From Diphasiastrum complanatum (taxonomy: Eukaryota; Streptophyta; Lycopodiopsida; Lycopodiales; Lycopodiaceae), in contig CM055101.1 of assembly GCA_029204225.1 (NCBI GenBank), positions 57,472,920 to 57,536,919 on the forward strand: a stretch of DNA of 64,000 nucleotides, in the 5' to 3' direction. Positions 1-9,090 of the stretch are shown here, piece by piece. Numbering within the stretch: position 1 is the stretch's first letter; each line of letters starts with the position of its first letter. The translations under genes were made by a program, and so were the position numbers. The notes beneath the pieces are model-generated. The model worked only from the letters and a program-made list of their open reading frames with translations. It was not told the DNA's origin and searched no databases.

Positions 1-1886
1 GTTGATTGGCAAGAATTGAGAGAGGGAAACCAATCATAGATGAGATCCGGGAATTATGCCAAGTTATGCTAGTGAATATGGCAAAATGGCATGAGGTTTC
101 TAGTTCAACTTTTTGGAAGTTAGAACCTACCAAGGTCAGGGACACTTGGAGCGGCATCTCAAGGTGAGAATCAACAATGGCATTGTCAGATTCGGTGGTT
201 GTGGTTGCTTCACATGTTTTTGCAAAGAAATGTCACAATTGGAGAGACATTTACACTAGCTTGTTATTGGCGACAATGCAATGATGGCGGTCACAAGGTG
301 AAGGATGTCAATGGTAAGGTCAGCTGGATAAGCCAAAGTGGAAAATTGGTAACAAGAAGCAACAAGCAGGATATGTGTGGTGCTATGGAACTTAGTAATC
401 CATGATCAGAATGCCTTGATGGTGAGTTGGATTCTATGGCAAGAGAGACCCCTTGACTTATAGGTCAAAGCTTGCTAGCTTGTTTTTTTGTGAAGAGTCC
501 AAGTTGATATATGATCCATATTCTTTGTGAATGCTTGTCAAAGCATGTAACCTATAGGAGAAAGCTCATGAGATGTACGAGATTAATCAAAGCCTTTGGA
601 AGACATGTATGCTTGGTGCATGAAGGATGAATGTAGCTTGGCAAGGCAAGGCAAACTGGAATGGATGGTTTTGGATGGGACACTTGGACATGGATGTATC
701 TCTTGGAGGTACATGGTGCATTCGACTACATCTCAGGGCAGGTGCATGGAGCTATGGATGCATGGGTATTGTAGTAGTGGATCTACCTATGAAAAAGGTG
801 TATGGTACATGAGGATATCTTCTTCAACAAGTAGTGATCATCAGTTGAAATGTTTGTCATTCGTGTTGGTTGCATGAATGTGATTGCTTGCATGTGACTT
901 TGTCATGAAACTTTGAGTCTTTTGTGACTAGACGTAGATCTAAGTTGGAGTTTTAATTGGTTATGCATTTGCTACTAAAAAGAAAAGCAAAGTACTCATT
1001 TGATGCTCAATGACTTGTTGACATATCTACTATCTGATTTTCTAGTGAGGGTATAATCTTAGTGAAAGTAAGATTTCCTCAAGTTGAGCCATAGTCGCTC
1101 ATTGCTATCAGCGTTATGAGGTTGTCTTGTCAGCGTTTGATAGGATGTCAGCCTAGTAAGATGGGGATGACAATCTCATGATGGCAGTGAGGTTTCTCAG
1201 TGTGAGTCTTGTGTCTCACGTGGTCCACTTGTGTTTCAAGTTGGATGGTGAATACGTCAAGTTAAGAGTGTGGCAGACTCTTGTTGAGAGCATGGTGTTT
1301 GGTTGATACTTTGTGAAGTCAAGTGCTTTGACTGTGTACTTGAGTGTGAGTCGAGTACAGGTAGCAAGAAAATTGCATATGATCAATATGGACACTCCAG
1401 GACATGGCTACACATTTTTATTCGAATACTCTTATCACATTTGAGCTTAGATTTGATTTAATTTATTTATGAAAGCTTCAAAATGTGATACTGTAATAAG
1501 TGTACAGTTAGTTTGATACTTAAATCATACTTGAGTTTGAGAGAGGAGTTAGAGTTAGTAAGCTCAACTGTGATTGGACTTTTAGTGTAGTTAACAGTTG
1601 TTATGTACTGATTCAGTTTGGTAGGCTTTAGTTGAAAAGCCAGCCCGGGGGCTTGTCCCGGGTCGATAACGGGTTTTACCTGTATATAGGCTAAAATGCC
1701 ACGTAGACGCCAATAGTGAATTTCATGCATTTATTAGGTCTATGCCACATGGCATCCCCATGCTAAAGGGGACCATCGCTTGTATATGAACAGTTTCTCT
1801 TTGTAATAAAGATGCTTTTGCTTTGTGAGCTCTTTGCTTTATGTGGATGCTTTTACTTGTGGATGTTGTTTTATGGTTTCGATGGT
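1..1886. other. degenerate non-coding sequence, possible old LTR at its end
   Basis: I see no convincing gene in this stretch; the short open frames have no recognisable domain. The last 300 bases look LTR-like. There is a GC-rich dyad (CCCGGGGGCTTGTCCCGGG near 1642), a TATA-like TGTATATAGG near 1680 and an AATAAA near 1805, in promoter-to-polyadenylation order on the plus strand. No primer binding site or TG..CA boundary was found, so an old truncated LTR is only a guess. Confidence 0.3.
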
Positions 1887-1959
1887 AGTACAACTGAGTT
1901 TACTTTTACACATAGAAAATCAAATTCTCTATGTGTATTACAACTGAGTTTACTTTTAC

Positions 1960-2716
1960 ACATAGAAAATTTGATGCTCCCTCCTTATTTATCTTTTAGA
2001 AAGAATGTTCAGGCTCCAATGCCGACTGCAACAATCAAAATACAAATATCAATAAATCCTTACTTATTAAAGCAATGCCGACTGCAACAATCCAAATTAA
2101 AGCAACAAAAACAAACGAGCAATCCTCACTTATTCTCATATGGAATCAAATAAAATTTTGCCACTGGATTGCATTCGATGAGATATACAGCCTTATCAAA
2201 ATTGCTTCTTTTGTCTTCATTGCTCCCATAAAAAATGGACTAACAACAAAAACTACACCATGAGAATCAGAACTAATACTATCCTACAAAAAGCATCCTT
2301 CGGCTTTTACTATTACATCTGTAATCTTCTGGTGTTTTATCTTTAAGCTCGGCACAAATTCTGGGGCCTAATCTAAAGCTTCTATGTGAATCTGGAAGAA
2401 AGAAAGAAATCAAAATAATTGCCCAAGTAGATCAATTTTATTAGCTAAGTGGGCCTCGTAACTGATTATAATGGTCAGAATAAAAAAAAACTTGAGCGGG
2501 ATTCATATGGAATTTTGACAACAAGATTATATACAGGAGCGAGAAGAGAAATAGATATAATATTTACAGATCTCTCGGTTATTTTGTTGAGCTCCTCTTG
2601 GGTAATCATCACTTTCGTGTGAAGAAACCTTCTGAGGAGCTAGACGAATAACACCGAGGAGGAGAGGGCGATTCTGGGTCTGAATCAGATTCTCCAACAT
2701 CTGATTCAAACCTCAT
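1960..2716 (-). pseudogene. acidic 'SESD' frame and downstream conserved region, degenerate (A1)
   Basis: This is the decayed A1 copy of the frame that is best preserved at 8.03-8.60 kb (A2) and 55.22-55.79 kb (A3). The start methionine is at 2716-2714, followed by an acidic, Ser/Pro-rich stretch (ESDSDPESPSPP) and then a frameshift. Fragments of the later conserved region can be recognised between 2080 and 2480. It lies downstream of the histone-like frame on the same strand and may belong to the same transcript. Function unknown. Confidence 0.5.
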
Positions 2717-2867
2717 GCGAGGTCTCTTCATAGGGATAACTCAAGGAGGAAGAGAAACAACTGGCTTTCGAGATCCAAGTTTCTTGGTTTCAGGCTGTCT
2801 CTTTGTCCTCCTAGAGGTACTCGACAAGTTTGTTCTATTCAGAGGCAGGTCTCTAGAGGTGTTGGCG

Positions 2868-3245
2868 TTATCCACATGTAGACCATAATAACGATCCCAA
2901 AGTCTTATGAGAATGATGGGAATCTGTTGGCATGATGGTGACACGCCTTACCATGCATTCTCAAAAGACAGGTATCCTCAAAAAACTGGGCCAAAAAGTC
3001 TTCTATAGCACCTTGTAAGGCCTGCATGGCTGTCACGGCAAAACGAACATCTAGCCCAAGTGACAGAGTGACATTCTTGATAGATCGGCTGAAAGGAGCC
3101 CTAGGGATCAACAGTTCAGTTGATCTCTTATCTCCCTCAGCCAGACCTGCTTTCTACCACGTCTACGGCCAGTACCAGGGGGAACACAGGCATGGGATGG
3201 CTGTATAATGGTTATGACACGGGCAGTAGATTTGGTCCTAGCCAT
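2868..3245 (-). pseudogene. histone H3-like protein, full-length form with frameshifts (A1)
   Basis: The frame starts MARTKSTAR, as in canonical H3 (MARTKQTAR). It then has a shortened, unrelated tail, PPGT and an LREIR segment matching the H3 'PGTVALREIR' region. After a shift of frame near 3115 it continues as STELLIPRAPFSR..., matching the alpha-N/alpha-1 region (STELLIRKLPFQR in H3). Next come RFAVTAMQALQGAIEDFLAQFFEDT (in two parts: RFAVTAMQALQ, then GAIEDFLAQFFEDT), matching alpha-2. A second shift lies near LLRMHGK. From PF to ALQ the spacing is 28 residues, the same as canonical H3, so loop 1 is not extended as it is in CENH3. An 8-residue basic insertion (GRRRGRKQ) follows PPGT. The gene is driven by the divergent promoter at 3.5-3.9 kb. 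Homology is clear by eye; current function is unlikely. Confidence 0.75.
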
Positions 3246-3289
3246 CATTCTTAGAATAAAAATAAATAAATTAGAAAAAAAAAGTTTGA

Positions 3290-3505
3290 ATCCATGCGCA
3301 GGGAATGAAAACAAAAGAATTTGCGATCAGAAGACGCTTGAGATCGATACCAGAACTGAATATCGGTTTCGAGCACAAGATAGATAGAGAATATGAAGAA
3401 TTGCACTTGAAAGCGATATTGGAATCACAACAATATCGGTCTCGAGCGCACGGTGAGAAGGTGGAGTATTTTGCGAAGAGAGAGCGCGCTTGAGAGTAAT
3501 ATTGG
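3290..3505 (-). promoter_or_regulatory. three-dyad leader array upstream of the H3-like frame (A1)
   Basis: Reading the minus strand from 3505, an ~18-nt motif alternates in orientation. Forward copies (CCAATATTACTCTCAAGCGC type) start near 3505, 3422 and 3351. Reverse copies (GCGCTCGAGACCGATATT type) start near 3450, 3378 and 3309. Each forward copy is largely complementary to the reverse copy that follows, so the RNA could fold into three hairpins. The array begins ~48 bp downstream of the TATA box at 3553-3562 and ends ~45 bp before the ATG at 3245. It would therefore fill the 5' untranslated region. Confidence 0.7.
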
Positions 3506-3876
3506 GAGCGAAAACCAAAAATTTTACGAAAAAAAATAAAAATTCCAAGGGTGTATATATAGGAGATTTTCACACGTGTGCAAAAAATGGATGATGACAC
3601 GTGTCGGCATCTAACTGGTCCACATTGATTGTTCATACTGATAATGATGACTCAATTATGAGGCCACATGGGTCGAGGACACATGCACGAATCAGATTTT
3701 GACATGTGTCATTTGGCACGTGATAGTCGTCAGATTCATTGTCTATATGACGGAATATGAATGACCAATCATGCGACAACACGTGTCCTTTTGAAACTCT
3801 TCCACACGTGCAAATTTTTTTTATAAATAGGTCATTTTTTATGTGGATTTTCACGCAAATTTTTGATTTCTTATCC
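3506..3876. promoter_or_regulatory. bidirectional promoter with two outward TATA boxes and five G-boxes (A1)
   Basis: A TATATATA at 3553-3562 faces the H3-like frame on the minus strand, and TATAAATA at 3822-3829 faces the MSNFD frame on the plus strand. Each TATA is about 48 bp from the start of its own leader array, so the layout is symmetrical. Between them lie five CACGTG cores (near 3573, 3598, 3717, 3780 and 3804), most as ACACGTGT. These are binding sites for plant bZIP/bHLH factors and resemble abscisic-acid response elements. The promoter call is inference from layout. Confidence 0.65.
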
Positions 3877-4108
3877 GGATATCAATTTCAAGTGCGCCCA
3901 TTCCACTGTCTACGTTCCGTTGACAATCTTGCGCCTGGAACCAATACTGCATAGTCTGGTATCGCATTCAAGCGCGTCTTACATCTTTTTTTTTCTAATC
4001 TTTGTACACGTGCTCGGATCCGATACCCTATGTTCTTATATCTCTTTCGAGCGCACATTGCCTTGAGATTCTTGTCTAACCTACATTTTGCGCTTGAGTG
4101 CAATATTG
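3877..4108 (+). promoter_or_regulatory. three-dyad leader array upstream of the MSNFD frame (A1)
   Basis: Six motif copies alternate f-r-f-r-f-r. Forward copies are at about 3879, 3959 and 4038 (for example GGTATCGCATTCAAGCGCG) and reverse copies at about 3929, 4009 and 4088 (for example TTGCGCTTGAGTGCAATATT). Spacing within each orientation is 79-80 bp. The array ends ~30 bp before the ATG at 4139. Same architecture as the array on the other side of this promoter and as the copia leaders at 15.6 and 16.9 kb. Confidence 0.75.
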
Positions 4109-4138
4109 AAAATTTCACATTTGTTTTTTTTGCTCAGA

Positions 4139-4645
4139 ATGTCTAATTTCGATTCTAGTTTGCTTTCTGTTTTTCATGAATTTGGTATTAGTGATAATTT
4201 AGAGTATTTCAAATCCTTTCTTTTTCTTTTCTTTTTATTTATTCTTATTATTGAGGATCCTGGTGTGGAAGCATTTTTTGAGATTTATCTCAAATTTAAG
4301 TCTCTGATCAGTACTCCCTTATGTAGATTTTAGAATAAGGACATGATTCGATATCAGGACCTGGTGGCACTTGACAAGCATAGCTATAAAGCTAAGCTTG
4401 ACAGAATGTTCACCAAGTTACATAATGATTTCAAGTCTGTAGATGAGTGCCCAATTCACAATAAAAAATATAGATTTGTTGATTTTCAGTCTGCATTTGT
4501 TTCTTTTCTTTTGTTAAATATTTCTGACGATTCGAAAGCTGGCCCTTCCACTTCTAAAACCGTGGCAAGTTTTCTTAAACCGGTATCTTTAAATACTCAT
4601 TTTTTAAACAAGCAAATGAACCTTTTTATGAGTAGAAGACTTTAA
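4139..4645 (+). pseudogene. unknown protein, MSNFD family, with one in-frame stop (A1)
   Basis: A single frame of about 168 codons begins MSNFDSSLL, runs through VEAFFEIYLKFKSLIS, meets a TAG at 4331-4333, and continues MIRYQDLVALDKHSYKAKL to a stop at 4645. The same stop is present in the A3 and A4 copies, so it predates the duplications. It may be a genuine end, with the second part translated from its own ATG at 4343. The second half has the short segment CPIHNKKYRFVDF and a Ser/Thr-rich stretch. A4 (61,333-61,839) is nearly identical. I recognise no domain. Confidence 0.5.
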
Positions 4646-4743
4646 AAAATTGAGAAGCTTTATAAAATGCAAGTTTTTTGAGGATAACTCAAAAGAAATT
4701 TCCTTAGCATTGAACACTATCCTTTCGATTTGCATGTATGACA

Positions 4744-5392
4744 TGTGAGAAATTTCAACTAGTTTAGTCAAGATTGATTATAGTTTGATAAATTTCCAAG
4801 TACACAATTGAGGTCAATTTTCATATTAGACTTAGAGTTTGACTTTTTAAAGTTATATTAGTCTAAAAGCAGTTGAATAAACACTTTTAAAAAGTGTGGA
4901 AAATTATAGAACACGAGTTTTGGAGGGATTCAATTTGAGTAGTAGATACATTGAATCTAGTCACAAAAATAATATGATTTTCATTATGGAGGAAAACCAA
5001 AGTTTGAATTTAGGTTTGGACCTGCTATAAAAGGATGTAACTCATGGGAAGAGAGGACATTCTCTCTCTCTTATCTCATTCATGCTTATACATGGTTCTC
5101 TTGAGTTCTACTATCCATTGGTGCACTATACTTGTGATATCTTGCAATTCTATGTGTAGAATGTTCATTAATTGCTATTTTCAGATCCACACGTGTGAAA
5201 TACAGTAGCTTACTATTTTTTTATAGACATCAACATTATTTTATGTTTTTATTGATGTTTGATCAAGAGCTATTAGAGTTTGCATCTCATTCATAGTGTT
5301 TATCCAACATTGGCAAGATTGGTGATTTGCTTGTCTTTCTACTCAAAGATCAAAGGAACATTTTGGATCTTAATCATCTGGAATTCTTCACA
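4744..5392 (+). mobile_element. copia LTR nested in the left arm
   Basis: 649 bp beginning TGTGAGAAATTTC and ending TTCTTCACA, directly followed by TGGTATCAGAGC, the complement of the initiator tRNA-Met 3' end. It contains an ACACGTGTGA motif. It resembles the 655-bp LTR of the intact element at 34 kb in length and ends (TGTGAAAATTG.. to ..TTTTTCACA). The reversed copy is at 60,597-61,235. No 3' LTR is present; only the 5' end of the element survives. Confidence 0.8.
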
Positions 5393-6199
5393 TGGTATCA
5401 GAGCTTGTGTTTCAAATTATGAAGGAAACATTCACAAGTATCAATGATTTGGAGAAGATATCAATACTAGAGCATGCTAGATTTGATTCTACCCCAAAAT
5501 CGAGTTTCTTGCATATGTAGATTGGATCTTTTCTAGATCAAAACGCTAAATAGGGTTATATTCTTAATCAATTCCGATTTTCGCCACATTAATTGTTGAA
5601 TTTGGCAATTTTTAGAGCATTGGAAAAGCCTAAGTGGTGGCTACAAGATTGCATATCAAGTTTTACAATTGCATGTAGATTTTGAAATAATCAATTTTTT
5701 GTGATTTTGTCAAAACTCTAATTTTGTTGGATCTCTACATTGTGAGGTTACTGAACTTCATTTGAGTGTGTTTCAATCTTAGGAAGTGGCAAGAGTCATT
5801 AGATTGAGGATAGATCATAGGTTGATCAAGATTTCACTATTCTATGTGTTGATTTGCTTGGTATAAGTGCTACAAGAGAATTGAGAAGCTTTATATGTTT
5901 GTGATTTCCTTTTGAACACATTTGTTGTTGTTTAGAGGAGTCCTTTGTGCATTGAAATAGGTTGAAAGAGAGGATCAGGTCATTGCTACATCACTACATC
6001 AAGTTGAGTCATGTTGGAAGCCAATGATAGGCTTACCTCAACTAACTATTCATTGTGGAAAGTGAGGATGAAATCACTTCTTGAGATGAATGATATTTTG
6101 GATATTGTTGTAGGTTTGGAGGAGAGGCCAGCAACACAACAAGATCAAATAAGGTATGACAAGAGGGCCAAAAGGGCTCTACACATGATACATTCCTGA
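5393..6199 (+). pseudogene. copia primer site, leader and truncated gag
   Basis: The primer binding site is 5393-5404. After a ~600-nt leader, an ATG at 6011 opens a gag N terminus (MLEANDRLTSTNYSLWKVRM). This is related to the gag of the intact element at 36,038 (MLESSERLSSSNYSTWKVRM). Homology stops after RALHMI at about 6196, where a deletion joins it to an unrelated gene. In the right arm the same gag fragment is followed by ~2 kb of other sequence, so this junction is a later deletion in the left arm. Confidence 0.75.
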
Positions 6200-6998
6200 T
6201 ACAAAAGAAAATTTTGGACAAATAGTCCCAATTCCATTACCTAGTTTTGAAAGTGATGAATGGATTGCACCAGATGTTGCAGTTTCAGAATCATTTCGTT
6301 GCAAGATATATAATGATGTAAACAATTCATTAAAGATAAGCACGAGATCAAAAACAGTCAGATTGAGTTGGTTTATTTTCTTGAATATATTTGTGGATTT
6401 CTTTTAAAGTGTCAATGTACACAAAATCTCAACAATGTTTGTATGCAAAAAGCTATCAGATAGACTATTATCTGAACTTATGGATGAAGGATGGGACAAA
6501 AGATCAGATGGAGAAATAGAATGCAGAATTAAAATGTCTTCCATGTGCTTCTGTTATCAAATTGAAAAACAAATGTTGAGCTTATGCTTCCATTATCAAA
6601 GATGGAAAAAAAAAATAAAGGTAAATGGGTGCCACTCGATCAAGGCTTGGAAGCCAGTGGACATTCAAAACCAAAAAATATGAAATTATATACAATGATG
6701 TCATTTTGACATGCGTTGAGGTGGAAGAAGATTGGAGCCTAAATTACATCAGGCAGGAACTATTGCTCCTACGAGATGATGTACTTTCAGACTTCAGATT
6801 TGTTTTCAATAATAAACTCGTAAGTAACTATAATCACTTGATTCTTTATGAATAGTTTCAATCAAAACTTTCTAATACAATTTCTATATTTATTGTAACT
6901 CAAATTGTATTAGTTTTATGCAGGTACGTAAAAGACATGAGATCGAGATCAAATGCAGAGATATTGGCGAAACGATCACATTTATGGAAGAACACTGA
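6200..6998 (+). pseudogene. unknown intron-bearing gene, 3' part (left-arm copy)
   Basis: Coding similarity with the right-arm copy (56,946-57,852, minus) starts with IPDTKENFGQIVPIPL. A TAA interrupts near 6403, and the frame resumes through MFVCKKLSD and SELMDEGWDKRSDGEIE. After a one-base shift in an A-rich run it continues as KWVPLDQGLEASGHSK, then ILTCVEVEEDWSLNYIRQEL and SDFRFVFNNKL. A GT-AG intron (6820-6923) is followed by an exon encoding VRKRHEIEIKCRDIGETITF and MEEH, then the stop at 6998. Splicing keeps the phase. I do not recognise the family; the last ~75 residues could be a small beta-grasp fold, but that is a guess. Confidence 0.5.
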
Positions 6999-7082
6999 TA
7001 TTCACTATCAACAAACGGGTTGTTTACCTGTAAAATGATTGTATCTTTCTTTTTTTTTGTATCTCTATTCAGAAATGGATTA

Positions 7083-7383
7083 CTATTCAGTAATTTTTTC
7101 TATATTTTTTGTGTCACTATCAAGAACTAATAAGAGAACAGTTTCCTCTTCTATAATCTCGTCTTCCTCTATTTCGGGAAGGACTTCTAGGCCTTTTAAG
7201 ACAAGAAGCCTCTCTGCTATAATATCGCCTTCCTCTGTATTGGGAAGGACTTCTATTCTTTTTTTATCATGTAAAATAATATCTGCATCTTGAGAAACCT
7301 GAGAGGCTATTAAGGTAGGAGCAGCTTGCTTTTAAGGGCCCTTGATTTCAGGTGCAATGCTTACACCATTCTGTACATAGGTT
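7083..7383 (-). pseudogene. unknown acidic protein with a 22-residue repeat (left-arm copy)
   Basis: The minus-strand frame reads VLPNTEEGDIIAERLLVLKG, followed by a second unit beginning LEVLPEIEEDEIIEEE, and ends NIEKITE at 7083. A stop at ~7333, absent in the right arm, breaks it. A splice acceptor-like GATCAG precedes the first recognisable codons near 7383, so this may be an internal or last exon. Function unknown. Confidence 0.4.
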
Positions 7384-7819
7384 CTGATCAATTCTTGTCA
7401 AAATCTATATACATCGTCAGTAGTATACAACTCAAGAGTGAATTGTCATCACAATCAGCAAATTGCAAACAATGATAGTAAAAATATATGAATCAGAATG
7501 AAAGAAATTACAAATGAACAGAATATTATCTTTTCAATATCTAAATCCACTTGTAAATTATACCACTCAAAAAAAAGTTTTGTATTATACAGGACGAACT
7601 ATGCACAACTGACAGCGTCCATTTGCTGTACACACTGCATATATTGAACAAAAATTAGTAATATTATGATAGAAACTTTATTTATGCTATGATGATATAT
7701 TTAAACTACAAAAAAATACATGCATATCAGAGATAAATAGAATATACCTTGAGAGATTTTATGGTTATCTCTCCAATTGAGATTGCCGTTGTCTATATTT
7801 CTCGAACGACATCATGAAG
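7384..7819. other. intron-like spacer of the left arm
   Basis: A/T-rich sequence with no gene that I can support. The right-arm counterpart (56,020-56,430) has an intron-like layout, with AAGGTATATTC as donor and a pyrimidine-rich tract before ATATGCAG as acceptor. This may be the spacer between exons of the gene running from the histone-like frame towards the 22-residue-repeat frame. Confidence 0.3.
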
Positions 7820-8029
7820 TAGAAAATCAAATTCTCTAGGTGTATTACAACTGAGTTTACTTTTACACATAGAAAATTTGATACTCCTTCCTTATTTATC
7901 TTTATAGAAAGAATGTTCAGGCTCCAATGCCAACTGCAACAATCAAAATACAAATATCAATAAATCCATAGTTATTAAAGCAATGCCGACTAAAACAATC
8001 CAAATTAAAGCAACAAAAACTTATTCTCA

Positions 8030-8598
8030 TATGGAATGAAATAAAATTTTGCCACTGGATTGCATTCGATGAGATATAGAGCCTTATCAAAATTGGCTTC
8101 TTTTGCCCTCATCGCTCCCATAAAAAATGGACTAACAACAAAAACTACACCATGAGAATCGGAACTAATACTATCCTGCAAAAAGCATCCTTCGGCTTCT
8201 ACTATTACATCTGTAGTCTCTGGTGTTTTATCTTTAAGCTCGACACAAAATTTGGGACCTAATCTAAAGCTTCTATGTGAATCTGGAAGAAAGAAATCAA
8301 AATAATTGCCGAGAAGATCAAATTTATTAGCTAAGTAAGCCTCGTACTAGTTATAATGGTCAGAATAAAAAAAAAATTGAGCAGGATCGTATGGAATTCT
8401 GACAAAAAGATTATGTACAGTACTAGAAAGAGAAGTAGATACAATATTTACAGACTTCTTGGTTATTTTGTCGAGCTCCTCTTGGGTACTCATCACTTTT
8501 GGTGAAGAAACCTTCTGAGGAGCTGGAAGAATAACACGAGGAGGAGAGGGTGATTCTCCGTTTGAATCAAATTCTCCAGCATCTGATTCAGAGCTCAT
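8030..8598 (-). pseudogene. acidic 'SESD' protein with conserved C-terminal region (A2)
   Basis: The frame starts MSSESDAGEFDSNGESPSPP at 8598, followed by KVSSPKVMSTQEELDKITKK and VHNLFVRIPYDPAQ. A stop follows YSDHYN at 8349, and the same frame then continues through YEAYLANKFDLLGNYFDFFL, PDSHRSFRLGPKFCVELKDK and VVFVVSPFFMGAM. All four A copies keep this order with mostly conservative changes, which suggests past selection on the protein. The first part is acidic and probably disordered. I recognise no family. Confidence 0.45.
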
Positions 8599-8749
8599 GC
8601 AAGGTCTCTTGGCAGGGATAACTCAAGGAAGAAGAGAAACAGTTGGCCTTCAAAATCCAGCCCTTTTGGTTTCAGGCTACTTCTTTTTCCTCCTAGAAGT
8701 AGTCAGCAAGTTTGTTCTATTTAGAGGCAAGTCTCTTGAGGTGCTCGCG

Positions 8750-8908
8750 TTATCCACATGCAGACCATAATAACGATCCCGAAGTCTTATGAAAATGATG
8801 AAAATTTGTTGGCATGATGGTGACGTGCTTATCATGCATTGCCAAAAGACAGGTATCCTCAAAAAACTGGGCCAAAAAGTCTTCTATAGCACCCTGTAAG
8901 GCCTGCAT
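8750..8908 (-). pseudogene. truncated histone H3-like frame, alpha-2 to C terminus (A2)
   Basis: A 52-codon open frame from an ATG at 8908 (MQALQGAIEDFLAQFFEDT) through LLAMHDKHVTIMP to a TAA at 8750. It covers H3 alpha-2, loop 2 and alpha-3 (H3: MALQEASEAYLVGLFEDT, AIHAKRVTIMP). The tail and alpha-1 have been removed by a deletion that A3 shares. The remaining fragment cannot form a complete histone fold. Confidence 0.65.
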
Positions 8909-8909
8909 G

Positions 8910-9090
8910 GTTGAGATTGATACCAGAACTAAATATCGGTTTCGAGCGCAAGATAGATAGAGAATATGTGCAGAAAAGAGAGTTGCGCTCGAAAGCGATA
9001 TTGGAATCACAGCAGTATTGGTCTCGAGTGCACGGTGAGAAGGTGGAGTATTTTGCGAAGAGAGAGCGCGCTTGAGAGCGATATTGGGAG
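8910..9090 (-). promoter_or_regulatory. leader array of the H3-like frame, last reverse motif missing (A2)
   Basis: Alternating copies of the ~18-nt motif, minus-strand order: forward ~9085, reverse ~9035, forward ~9005, reverse ~8955, forward ~8925. The sixth (reverse) copy was removed by the deletion that also took the histone N terminus. The upstream TATA (GTATATATAGG near 9136) and several CACGTG cores up to 9390 are kept. Confidence 0.6.

Larger units (their letters stand above)
1916..4690 (+). repeat. direct repeat unit A, copy A1
   Basis: A ~2.8-kb unit present four times: here, at 7.82-9.52 kb (A2), 53.12-56.02 kb (A3, reversed) and 61.28-64.0 kb (A4, reversed, cut by the window end). 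It contains a broken downstream frame (minus), a histone H3-like frame (minus), a bidirectional promoter and an MSNFD-type frame (plus). A1 and A4 keep the full histone N terminus; A2 and A3 share a deletion of it. No TG..CA ends or primer binding sites were seen at the unit's edges, so I do not call it an LTR. Confidence 0.8.

Noticed and set aside
596-877. Open frames in the first kilobase as genes
   Set aside because: Repetitive GGATG/CATGG words give Met/Gly/Trp-rich frames in several phases; no domain.
2868-3245. H3-like frame as a CENH3
   Set aside because: LIP.APF recalls CENH3, but the spacing from PF to ALQ is 28 residues as in ordinary H3, without the longer CENH3 loop 1.
3290-4108. 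CRISPR-like array
   Set aside because: Repeats alternate in orientation, are degenerate and few, and lie in 5' leaders of plant nuclear DNA with no cas genes; a hairpin leader fits better.
1916-4690. Unit A as the LTR of a giant retrotransposon
   Set aside because: Direct copies do flank a middle part, but I found no TG..CA ends, primer binding site or polypurine tract at the unit borders, and no pol between them.
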